Assembly (NCBI RefSeq): GCF_013376175.1
Contig: NZ_JABXXR010000021.1
Span: forward strand, 1 to 34,179
From: Ameyamaea chiangmaiensis
GTDB lineage: Bacteria; Pseudomonadota; Alphaproteobacteria; Acetobacterales; Acetobacteraceae
Direction of reading: 5' to 3'
DNA length: 34,179 bases
This document shows positions 26,074 through 33,376 of the stretch, piece by piece (the stretch's first letter is position 1; every line of letters starts with the position of its first letter). The translations under genes were made by a program, and so were the position numbers. Below the pieces are notes generated by a model that was not told the origin of the DNA, searched no databases, and worked only from the letters and a program-made list of their open reading frames with translations.

Positions 26074-26839
26074 GCATTTGATGCTGGCCTGCGCGTTACG
26101 ACTCGGTCCGTAATGGCACCCAGTTCGCGACGTACTTCCTGTCGAACAGGTTCCGCACGCTCGCAGCAACGGACCCGCCGCGCAGCGATCACGACAGATG
26201 CGACAGATCGTAGCGTGCCGACGTGTCAAACACGGCATAGCGCAGTACCCACATACGCCCGTAGGTCGCCTCGCCACCATTGGCACGCGCCCGAATACCG
26301 CATGCCCGCGCCGGACGCCACGGCGTAGAACGCGAACAGGGACGCAGTGCCCTCGGTGGACTGGATCAACGGCTTGCCGGTCGAAACGTGGCGCACTTTC
26401 CACACGCTGACCGCCGCCTTTCGAAACCGTCCGAATGCACGTGGCACTCTGGGTGCTATAGCCGGTGTCGCCGACAGACACGAGAACGTTGGTCTGTTCG
26501 CTATGAAATCCGGCCGCCGTCAGCAGGATCGTCGTGCCGAACGCAGAACGTGCGAGCGTATTGTCGGCCAGGTAGCAACCGCCATAGCTCCAGTCCTTGT
26601 TGAAGCGATGGTTCAGGATATAGCTGATCGCGACCTGGCGTCGGTTGAACGTCTCGAACGACGCGTCGCCGTCGTAGAAGTTCCGGGGCAGATACCCGAA
26701 TGTTGCCGGCCGAAGCACGCTTATGCGGCACGCCGTCATAGGTGCCGTGTTCGGGATCATACTGGTAGTTGCCGAGCGGCGGCCGGGTGGTGGTACCATT
26801 GCCGCCGAACGTGCAGCAGTCCGCGAACGCTGACGGGGC
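26074..26839 (-). pseudogene. Decayed 5'-truncated TonB-dependent siderophore receptor
   Basis: Fragments of the C-terminal barrel of a ferrichrome-type TonB receptor appear in order but in different minus-strand frames. They are FADCCTFGGNGTTTRPPLG and NYQYDPEHGTYDGVPHK (about 26839-26720); LPRNFYDGDASFETFNRRQ to SEQTNVLVSVGDTGY (about 26700-26448); VSVWKVRHVSTGKPLIQST to ASGAGMRYSGA (about 26447-26280); YAVFDTSARYDLSHLS followed by a TGA (26239-26189); RNLFDRKYVANW (about 26157-26121); and CHYGPSRNAQASIK (26118-26077). At least four frame changes and an internal stop are needed. The signal peptide, plug and first strands are absent: the fragment begins right against the 3' end of the glycosyltransferase gene, implying a deletion or rearrangement at that junction. 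It cannot encode a working receptor. Confidence 0.85.
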
Positions 26840-26840
26840 C

Positions 26841-27998
26841 TTATTCGCAGCGGACCTCCCGCCTCGTCAGCGCCCGTTTCCAGTCCCGAACCGCGCAACG
26901 CTGCCGGGCCACCTCTTCGCGTACATGGCCGGCGCCAAACAGGCCAAGGGCTCGCGCGCGGCCCGCGTCCCCGAGCGCCCGCCGTCGCGGTGCATCGTTC
27001 AACAGCAATGTCAGGGCGTGTTCCAAAGCGTCCGGGACGTCGGGATCGACGCAGACCCCAGCTTCGCCGATCACATCGGGCAGTGCGCCCCGCGTCCCAC
27101 CGATCACAGCCGCGCCACAGGCCATCGCCTCCAGCGCCGTCATGCCGAAGGGCTCCGGCCAGCGACTGGGCACGACCACGACCGATGCCTGCGCCATGGC
27201 GTGCAGGACGGCAGCATGGGGCTGATAACCGGCAAGTTCGACCCCCGCAGCATGCGCCTGCGGTTCCAGTGCCCGCAGAAAGGGGGTCATGGGACTGTCA
27301 TCGCCGAACCGGTCGGCCCCGATCATGCGTGCCCGCCACCCCGGCGCGGTCGGGAGGACGGCGCGGCAGGCCCGGACGAAGGCGTCCGCCCCCTTGTCGG
27401 CCACCATACGTCCGACGAACAGTATCAGCGGCTGACGGTCATTGATCGAGGGCACGTCCACTGCATCAATCGCATTGGGCCTGACGCCCAGCAACGCGCG
27501 CGCAATATCCGGGCCGGCGACGCCATCCGAAAAACGGCTCATAATCCAGGGGGAGACCGCATACACGGCCATTAACCGTAACAGTCGCGTGCGTTCCGCC
27601 GCCGTTCTCGCCTGGCGCATGCCCTGCGGATCGTTGTGCAACACAAGCGTCACTGGCCGGTCCGGAAAGCGACGGCAGACACGCACCGCGAGATCGGGCC
27701 GATTATGCACCTCGATCACGGCATCTGGCCATGACGCGACGGCCGCACACACCCCACGCGCATAGCGGTCAGACGCGGACAGCCCCCACCGCTGGGGCAC
27801 GGGATGAAACGCAACCGTGTCGAACGGCACGTCCGCCACAGGCGCGCCGACGACACGCTCCCCGGGAACGGCCATACGCCGCACCAGAAGCGCGATCGCG
27901 CCTGCCTGCCCCGGCGCGAACCGTTCGCGCGGGGGCAGCACGGTCACGACCGAGGGCTGCGCCGATGGCTCCGCCAAGAGCCTAATCGACGTTCTCAT
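26841..27998 (-). CDS. Glycosyltransferase, GT4-like (group 1) family
   Basis: A 385-aa GT-B fold retaining glycosyltransferase. The N-terminal half includes PPRERFAPGQAGAIALLVRR, resembling the acceptor-domain start of GT4 enzymes (loop before the first helix). The C-terminal half has ILFVGRMVADKGADAFVRA and the nucleotide-sugar E-x7-E motif EPFGMTALEAMACG, followed by GGTRGALPDVIGEAGVCVDP. It would transfer a sugar from an NDP- or GDP-sugar to a cell-surface glycan or lipid acceptor. ATG 27998 overlaps the stop of the glutathione S-transferase gene by 17 bp, so the two are co-transcribed. Its stop lies 2 bp from the receptor pseudogene remnant. No other polysaccharide genes are nearby, so the product is unclear. 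Confidence 0.88.
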   Translation of the reverse strand: MRTSIRLLAEPSAQPSVVTVLPPRERFAPGQAGAIALLVRRMAVPGERVVGAPVADVPFDTVAFHPVPQRWGLSASDRYARGVCAAVASWPDAVIEVHNRPDLAVRVCRRFPDRPVTLVLHNDPQGMRQARTAAERTRLLRLMAVYAVSPWIMSRFSDGVAGPDIARALLGVRPNAIDAVDVPSINDRQPLILFVGRMVADKGADAFVRACRAVLPTAPGWRARMIGADRFGDDSPMTPFLRALEPQAHAAGVELAGYQPHAAVLHAMAQASVVVVPSRWPEPFGMTALEAMACGAAVIGGTRGALPDVIGEAGVCVDPDVPDALEHALTLLLNDAPRRRALGDAGRARALGLFGAGHVREEVARQRCAVRDWKRALTRREVRCE

Positions 27999-28650
27999 AG
28001 TGAGGGAGATGCCATGCCTGCGGTTCGGCAGCCGCCTCGGCGTACCAGCGCTCCATCAACGGGTGACGGCGCACGGCCTGGGCATAGGCATGCGCGGCCG
28101 GGGACAAGCGGACACCGAACGAGAGAAAACGGCTGACGACGGGCGCATACATGGCATCGGCGATGCCGAACGTCGCGCCGAACAGGAACGGACCGTTCGC
28201 GCCAAAACGTGCGTGCGTGTCGGACCACAGCGCGTCGATCCGTGCGATGTCGGCCAGGACATCAGCGTCCAACGGTGTCGCACGGGGGCGGTCGAGACGC
28301 CCCAGGATCATCGGCATCGCGATCCGCAGGGCCCGGAAGCCCGCGTGCATTTCAGACGCGATCGAGCGCGCATGAGCGCGGGCGATCCGGCCATCCGGCC
28401 ACAACGACGCGTCACTTTCGGCGCAGTACTCCCCGATCGCGAGACTTTCCCACAGGACGGCGCCCTGATGCTCCAGATACGGCACCTTGCCGTTGGGCGA
28501 CAGCGCGTGGATGGCGGCCGTGCCCCCGCCACCCGCGAGCGGTATCAGGATCTCTTCGACGTCAAGACGCGCGAGATGCACGCAAAGCCAGCCCCGCATG
28601 GACCACGAAGAATACCGTTTCGTTCCAATAACCAGCCGACCGTCGGCCAT
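27982..28650 (-). CDS. Glutathione S-transferase family protein
   Basis: A 222-aa cytoplasmic GST. The N-terminal thioredoxin-like domain shows IGTKRYSSWSMRGWL, where a Ser in the SSWS segment is the likely glutathione-activating residue, then NGKVPYLEHQGAVLWESLAIGEYCAE with the cis-Pro (VPYL) and the E-S pair that binds the gamma-glutamyl part of glutathione. The C-terminal all-helical domain reads FLFGATFGIADAMYAPVVSR, the usual GST N-capping box. It is the first gene of a two-gene unit with the overlapping glycosyltransferase. Substrate cannot be predicted; relatives of this subgroup are often linked to peroxide or electrophile stress. Confidence 0.92.
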   Translation of the reverse strand: MADGRLVIGTKRYSSWSMRGWLCVHLARLDVEEILIPLAGGGGTAAIHALSPNGKVPYLEHQGAVLWESLAIGEYCAESDASLWPDGRIARAHARSIASEMHAGFRALRIAMPMILGRLDRPRATPLDADVLADIARIDALWSDTHARFGANGPFLFGATFGIADAMYAPVVSRFLSFGVRLSPAAHAYAQAVRRHPLMERWYAEAAAEPQAWHLPHYENVD

Positions 28651-28758
28651 GTGCCGTCCCTTTTCCGCTGCGCGAGAGGCGCCTGACCCTGTTCTATCGC
28701 AGGCGACGCGGGGCGCCTACAGCACACGACGCGACAGCGCGCATCACGGCGCGATGGA

Positions 28759-30159
28759 TCAGACAGGCCGCTCTGCCGCCCGTGCAGTCGCATCGTCCCG
28801 TCGTTGCGCCGCATCGAGCGTGACCCGGGCCTCCAGACCACCACCCGCGCGATTGCTCAGTGTCAGTGCACCGCCTGCGCGCGCCACTTCACGCTGCACG
28901 ATCGCAAGCCCGAGACCCATGCCGCCCGTCTCACGCGATCGCGACCCTTCGAGGCGAAAAAAAGGGGTCAGGACGCGGTCCAGATCGCCTTCAGGAATGC
29001 CCGGCCCGTCATCGCTGACGGTGACCACCACCTCCGTCCCGTCCATCGACGTTCGCACATGCGCACTGCCGCCATAAGCCAAGGCATTATCGATCAGATT
29101 TCCAAACACGCGTTTCATGGCCAGTGGCCGCACCCACACCAGAATATGCTCCGCGCCGGAATAGTCGGCGACCGCGCCGCGATCGGTTGCCTCGTCGACA
29201 AGAGTGATCAGCATGGCCGCCAGATTGACGGCCTTGGGGCGCTCGGGATCGTTCTCACCCGCCAGATACGCCAGAACGCCACCGACCATCGTCTCCATTT
29301 CCACGACGTCCGCCTCGATCGCCTGCTGGACTTCGGGGTCGTCAAGGAAGCCGCAGCGCAGGCGCAGACGGGCCAGCGGCGTGCGCAGATCGTGCGACAC
29401 GGCCGCCAGAGCCTCGGTCCGGTCCGAAATCAGGCGCTGTATCCGCACCTGCATGGCGTTGATCGCACTGGCGAGCCGCCGGACTTCGCGCGGCCCCCGT
29501 TCGTCCAGCGGAGTCCAGTCCCCCTCGCCCACCGTATCGGCCACATCGGCCAACGCCCGCAGTGGCATGCTGAGTGTGTGGACCAGCATGCCCGCCACCA
29601 GAAGCACAGCCAGCGCGGCGATCGCGGCCGACGCAAGACCTTGTGTCACGTGGTGACGCAGCAGAAGGCCGGGCGCGGTGAATTGCACAAGCGTGCCGTC
29701 GTGAAGGCGCAGCAGACCACGCACGTCGGTCGGCGCGCGCGGCACGATCGACAGCTCCAGCGCGTTCCCCGCGAGAAGATCGCTCGCGCCGGCGAAACGC
29801 TCATGCAGTTCACGCAAGCTGCCATGGCTGGCGTCCAGCCAGTTGGTGGGCGCGGTCCCCGGCCAGAACACCGACAGTTCGTGGTTGGACAGCATCGTCG
29901 CAAGAATCGGGCGCTGGTCGTGCGCCGTGGCGTTCAGTACCTGCGCGTCGACGGCCAGGCGTTCTCCGATACGGTCGAAATGGGAATCGTCGATCGTGAA
30001 GGTTTCGACCTGTTCGTACAGGACCGAGCTGACGACAAAAACGATCGCGACGGCGCCTAGCAGGACGACGATCACCCGCCCGACAAGTCCGACGGGCCAG
30101 AGGTGAATGCGCCGCGCCGCGCCGACACGCCCACCGGGCCTGCCGGACCGCTCAGACAC
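28759..30159 (-). CDS. Sensor histidine kinase, EnvZ-like
   Basis: A 466-aa membrane sensor kinase. TM1 is about residues 22-46 (LVGRVIVVLLGAVAIVFVVS), a periplasmic domain of about 120 residues follows, then TM2 about 174-195 and a HAMP domain (MPLRALADVADTVGEGDW). The phospho-acceptor is H256 in AVSHDLRTPLARL. ATP-binding boxes are NLIDNAL (N), DDGPGIP (G1) and GGMGLGLAIV (G2). It overlaps the upstream response regulator gene by 8 bp and would phosphorylate it. The periplasmic sensor has no motif I recognise, and the stimulus is unknown. Like EnvZ it has the short H-box pattern SHDLRTPL. Confidence 0.94.
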   Translation of the reverse strand: MSERSGRPGGRVGAARRIHLWPVGLVGRVIVVLLGAVAIVFVVSSVLYEQVETFTIDDSHFDRIGERLAVDAQVLNATAHDQRPILATMLSNHELSVFWPGTAPTNWLDASHGSLRELHERFAGASDLLAGNALELSIVPRAPTDVRGLLRLHDGTLVQFTAPGLLLRHHVTQGLASAAIAALAVLLVAGMLVHTLSMPLRALADVADTVGEGDWTPLDERGPREVRRLASAINAMQVRIQRLISDRTEALAAVSHDLRTPLARLRLRCGFLDDPEVQQAIEADVVEMETMVGGVLAYLAGENDPERPKAVNLAAMLITLVDEATDRGAVADYSGAEHILVWVRPLAMKRVFGNLIDNALAYGGSAHVRTSMDGTEVVVTVSDDGPGIPEGDLDRVLTPFFRLEGSRSRETGGMGLGLAIVQREVARAGGALTLSNRAGGGLEARVTLDAAQRRDDATARAAERPV

Positions 30160-30922
30160 GCTCGACGGGCACCGTCAGGATGTATCCCATGCCACGTACC
30201 GTGCGGATCAGGCCGTTGGACTCTGCCCCCAGCTTGCGCCTCAGTCGGCTTACCAGAACATCGATACTGCGATCGGAAACGTCTCCCAGGCGGGCGCGGG
30301 ACAGTTCCAGAAGGCGATCGCGGCCGATCACGCGCTGCGGATGGTCAAGGAAACTCGTCAGAAGGTCGTGCTCCGCGCCCGAGATCTCGACCACGGCCCC
30401 AGTGGGGTCCGTCAGTTCACGTCGCTTGAGATCGAGACTCCATCCGGCGAAACGAAGCGTTTCCTTGCGCTCATACTCATTTAGAAGCGTCGCATTGGCG
30501 TGGCCGCGTCGTAGCACCGCGCGCACGCGGGCCAGAAGCTCCTTTTGGCCGAACGGCTTGGCCACGTAATCGTCCGCGCCAAGTTCGAGACCCAGAACGC
30601 GGTCCAGTTCCTCGCCACGCGCGGACACCATGATCACCGGCACCTGGCTGAGAGGCGGTTCGCCTTCGTGGCTGACGCCCGTCCCCTGACGCAGGGCCCG
30701 GCACAGATCAAGGCCGTTCGTCCCCGGCAGCATGACATCAAGGATGATCAGGTCGACGGGCGCCGTTTCCAACGCCAGCCACATCTCGCGGCCGTCCTGG
30801 ACGCCACGCGCGCGATACCCATTTCCCTGCAGGGTGCGTAGCAGGAGCGTCCGCATGCCCGCATCATCTTCGACGACCAGGATCCGCCCCGGCAGATCAC
30901 TGTCAGACATATGGGACAACAT
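30152..30922 (-). CDS. OmpR-family response regulator
   Basis: A 256-aa regulator. The receiver domain has the acidic pair in VVEDDAG, phospho-acceptor D62 (LIILDVMLPG) and K122 (VAKPFG). A stretch around residues 80-92 (GVSHEGEPPLSQ) makes the receiver slightly longer than usual. The C-terminal winged helix ends with DVSDRSIDVLVSRLRRKLG and TVRGMGYILTV, typical of OmpR/PhoB DNA-binding domains. ATG 30922 and an in-frame ATG four codons later (30910) are both possible starts; a GGTGAG close to the first slightly favours it. It is the first gene of a pair with the EnvZ-like kinase. Target genes cannot be seen from this window. Confidence 0.95.
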   Translation of the reverse strand: MLSHMSDSDLPGRILVVEDDAGMRTLLLRTLQGNGYRARGVQDGREMWLALETAPVDLIILDVMLPGTNGLDLCRALRQGTGVSHEGEPPLSQVPVIMVSARGEELDRVLGLELGADDYVAKPFGQKELLARVRAVLRRGHANATLLNEYERKETLRFAGWSLDLKRRELTDPTGAVVEISGAEHDLLTSFLDHPQRVIGRDRLLELSRARLGDVSDRSIDVLVSRLRRKLGAESNGLIRTVRGMGYILTVPVERV

Positions 30923-31048
30923 GACTCACCACCAGTTCCTTATACCGCACACACAGCCTCCGATTCGTAATGGCCGAGGGTCTGAATGGATACGATATCC
31001 CCCTCTACGCATCGAAATCCAGCGGCAGGCTTTTCAACCGCCCGCACA

Positions 31049-31082
31049 ACAAAAATCCCGGCATGAGTACATGCCGGGATTT
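31049..31082 (-). terminator. Intrinsic terminator of the exbB-exbD-exbD-TPR operon
   Basis: A perfect 12-bp stem (31053-31064 with 31071-31082) with a 6-nt loop. Read on the minus strand, the stem is followed by a T-run (TTTTTGTTG). It lies about 50 nt past the stop of the TPR gene and before the two-component pair, so it separates the two transcription units. Confidence 0.85.
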
Positions 31083-31131
31083 CGCATCGATCGGTATGAT
31101 GGCGAACGGGTCGCCACCATGGTCCGCGCCG

Positions 31132-32376
31132 TCAGTGCTTGACGGGAGTCAGCTTGAGAATCCACATCTGGGCGATGTCGGCCGCGCCATTCGTGCCACC
31201 AACCGTTTTCAGAGTGGCGATGGCATCAGCCGTTCGACCGCCATCCATCTGCGCCAGACCAAGATGAAGCTTGCCCCCCTCGGGGTCGAGCACGCCTTTG
31301 GCAAGACCCTGCCGGATCAGGTCCAGCCCTTTGTCGACATTGCCGAAGGTCACTTCGTTGTAACCGGCGGTTACCAGAGCCCCACCCGAAGGCGCCTTGG
31401 CAGCAGCGGCTTCGTCCGCGGCGGCGGAGGCTTTCTTGTCCTCGACAGACTTGACGATCATCGCCTTCAGCCGTGCCTCGCGCGCTGCGCCGGCATCTTT
31501 GCCGAGTGCGCCGGAGGTATAACCCTGATTCATCAGATTGAGCGCGAGTTGGGGCATACCGGCCTGCATAGCCAGTTCCGTCATGTCCATGAAATCGCCG
31601 GTCGCCGTCAGCGTCCCGGCCGCAAGGCGGATCCGGTAGACATCAAGCTGTAGCGAACCCGGAACTTTCGGATTGACTATCAACCCATGCAGCAACTGGG
31701 CCCAGTAATCGGGCTTCGGGTAATATTTTGCCAGCAGCACATAAGTGTGCGTCTCGGCCGACTGATCCTTCAGCGCCGTCTGGCACGCCGCCAGCAGTTG
31801 CAGTTGCGACTCGGCCGGGGCCTTGCCGGCCTTGATCTCCGCATCGATCACGCCCTGCTGCACCCGGGCCGCGTTGGCGTAGTCCTTCTGCAAATAGTAG
31901 GACTGGATGAGGATGGTTTCGACCGACGAGTTGCTTCCGGCCATCTTGAGGTAACGCTCGGAAGCCGTCACCGCGTGAGGATAGTCCTTCGCCGTGTATG
32001 CCATCGATGCCTCGGCCAGAAGCATCTGGTTCTTGGCGTCCTTGGGCGTGCGCGACGACGCGATCAGCTTGTCGTACGCCGCTGTCGCCGCCGCGACGTC
32101 GCCGGACTGTGCCGCGACCGCGGCACGCATCTGATCGACGGTGTATTCCTCGTAGGCACTCTTCTTGGGAACAGCGTCCGCTTGCGACACGGCGTCCATC
32201 GCCTTGGCGTAGTTGTGGGCCGCCAGAGCGGTCTGCGCCTGCTGCAACGGCTTGCCGACGGCGGCGCTCAACGCCTCCTGTGCGGCGGCCATGTTGGCTG
32301 CAGGGAACGTCGCCACAGCAAGCGTCCCCACCGCACCAACCATCAGGCTGGCGCGTAGAAAACCAAGAGACTTCAA
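31132..32376 (-). CDS. Exported tetratricopeptide-repeat protein linked to the TonB system
   Basis: A 414-aa protein starting at TTG 32376. AAGGA stands 7 nt before this TTG, and the new N-terminus is a signal peptide (MKSLGFLRASLMVGAVGTLA ... NMAAAQEA), so an upstream start in the exbD frame is rejected. The mature part is Ala-rich and helical with TPR-like repeats (LQQAQTALAAHNYAKAMDAV, YAVAASERYLKM-type units, DYANAARVQQGVIDA, LQLLAACQTAL), and a C-terminal unit GGKLHLGLAQMDGGRTADAI. The export signal places it in the periplasm. It begins 1 nt after the second exbD stop, so it is co-translated with the TonB-energising proteins. In acetic acid bacteria similar TPR proteins accompany exbB/exbD; the role is unproven but may be assembly or partner docking for TonB-dependent transport. 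Confidence 0.85.
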   Translation of the reverse strand: MKSLGFLRASLMVGAVGTLAVATFPAANMAAAQEALSAAVGKPLQQAQTALAAHNYAKAMDAVSQADAVPKKSAYEEYTVDQMRAAVAAQSGDVAAATAAYDKLIASSRTPKDAKNQMLLAEASMAYTAKDYPHAVTASERYLKMAGSNSSVETILIQSYYLQKDYANAARVQQGVIDAEIKAGKAPAESQLQLLAACQTALKDQSAETHTYVLLAKYYPKPDYWAQLLHGLIVNPKVPGSLQLDVYRIRLAAGTLTATGDFMDMTELAMQAGMPQLALNLMNQGYTSGALGKDAGAAREARLKAMIVKSVEDKKASAAADEAAAAKAPSGGALVTAGYNEVTFGNVDKGLDLIRQGLAKGVLDPEGGKLHLGLAQMDGGRTADAIATLKTVGGTNGAADIAQMWILKLTPVKH

Positions 32377-32377
32377 A

Positions 32378-32812
32378 TCACTGTCCTTCCATGAACTGAT
32401 CCTGACCCACGATCCCAAGCTTGGTGATGCCAAGGCGCTGGGCATCGGCCAAAACATGGGCCACAGTCTTATAATCAGCCAGGCGGTTGGGATGGATGTG
32501 CATTTCAGGCTGGTCAGGCTGCGATGCTGCATTGCGGAAATGCTCCTGCAACGTGCCTTCGTCCGTCATCGGCTCACCATTCCAGGTGATGCTGTTGTCA
32601 AAATCGATAGCCACCGTCACGACCTGCGGCTGTGTAGCCGGCGGAGGTGGGTTGCCCTGCGGCAGATCGAGCGCGACGGAATGCGTCTGAAGCGGGATGG
32701 TGATGATCAGCATGATCAGCAGCACCAGCATCACGTCGATCAGCGGCGTGGTGTTGATATCGACGATGCCTTCGTCTTCCGTCGTGCTGTCTGTCCCGAC
32801 GTTCATACCCAT
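32378..32812 (-). CDS. exbD: ExbD-type biopolymer transport protein, second copy
   Basis: A 144-aa single-pass membrane protein of the ExbD/TolR family. A short cytoplasmic N-terminus precedes the transmembrane segment with the conserved proton-path Asp in INTTPLIDVMLVLLIM, and a periplasmic domain follows (ITWNGEPMTDEGTLQEHF ... IHPNRLADYKTVAHVLADAQ). With ExbB it converts the proton gradient into motion of TonB. It differs clearly from the first copy, with about a quarter to a third identity by eye beyond the membrane helix, so it is not a recent duplicate. It lies 133 bp after the first exbD, a larger gap than elsewhere in the operon. No strong ribosome binding site is visible; an in-frame ATG two codons later is an alternative start. 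Confidence 0.92.
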   Translation of the reverse strand: MGMNVGTDSTTEDEGIVDINTTPLIDVMLVLLIMLIITIPLQTHSVALDLPQGNPPPPATQPQVVTVAIDFDNSITWNGEPMTDEGTLQEHFRNAASQPDQPEMHIHPNRLADYKTVAHVLADAQRLGITKLGIVGQDQFMEGQ

Positions 32813-32908
32813 GGCGGCGTCACTTTCTCGTCGCTGGTGGCACCTGTTCCCCTCTCTCGGCCATGGGACGCCGGATTGGATCAGGGCCTGTGAATTAACT
32901 TAAGGCGG

Positions 32909-32934
32909 CCCCCTTCCGCGCTGGACGGAAGGGG
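32909..32934 (-). other. Hairpin between the two exbD genes
   Basis: A 9-bp perfect stem (32910-32918 with 32926-32934) and a 7-nt loop lie a few nucleotides past the stop of the first exbD. It lacks a T-run, so it may be an RNA-processing or partial-termination element lowering expression of the second exbD and TPR genes rather than a full terminator. Confidence 0.45.
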
Positions 32935-32945
32935 ACACCAGAGGA

Positions 32946-33374
32946 TCAGTCCTCTGAGTGTGGCTGCTCGGTGATGAAGTCGACACGGAAAATGCCGGCT
33001 TCCTGACAGGTTGCCACGACGCGGCCTACGGCCTCGTAACGCGACTTCGCATCACCACGCACCTGGATCTGAGGCTGAGGTTTGATCACCGCAGTCTTTT
33101 CCAGGCGATCGAGCAGATCCGCATGACTGCGGATCGGAACCTCGTTCCAGTAAACCTGACCATTTTCCGTAACGGCAAGAACGACGTTACCGGGCTTAGT
33201 CTGGGTCGGCTGGTTCGCGTCCTTGGGCAACTGGACCTTAACAGTGTGCGTCGCGACTGGAATGGTGATCAGGAAGATGATCAGCAGCACCAGCATGACG
33301 TCGACAAGAGGAGTGGTGTTGATGGCCGACACCACCTCGTCTTCATCTCCGCCGCCTCCTACTTGCATTGCCAT
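32946..33374 (-). CDS. exbD: ExbD-type biopolymer transport protein, first copy
   Basis: A 142-aa member of the ExbD/TolR family. The transmembrane segment after a Gly/Asp-rich cytoplasmic tail (MQVGGGGDEDEVVSAINTT) contains the essential Asp in NTTPLVDVMLVLLII, followed by a periplasmic domain with VQLPKDANQPTQTKPGNV and VRGDAKSRYEAVGRVVATC. It pairs with ExbB to power TonB. The ATG at 33374 begins 2 nt after the exbB stop, so the two are translationally coupled. A second in-frame ATG is two codons later. With the second exbD downstream it provides two different ExbD-like partners for one ExbB. Confidence 0.94.
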   Translation of the reverse strand: MAMQVGGGGDEDEVVSAINTTPLVDVMLVLLIIFLITIPVATHTVKVQLPKDANQPTQTKPGNVVLAVTENGQVYWNEVPIRSHADLLDRLEKTAVIKPQPQIQVRGDAKSRYEAVGRVVATCQEAGIFRVDFITEQPHSED

Positions 33375-33376
33375 GA

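Noticed and set aside
26029-26898. Intact 289-codon minus-strand gene
   Set aside because: Only its middle part matches a TonB receptor; both ends are other frames of the relic, and the start lies inside the glycosyltransferase gene. It is treated as pseudogene.
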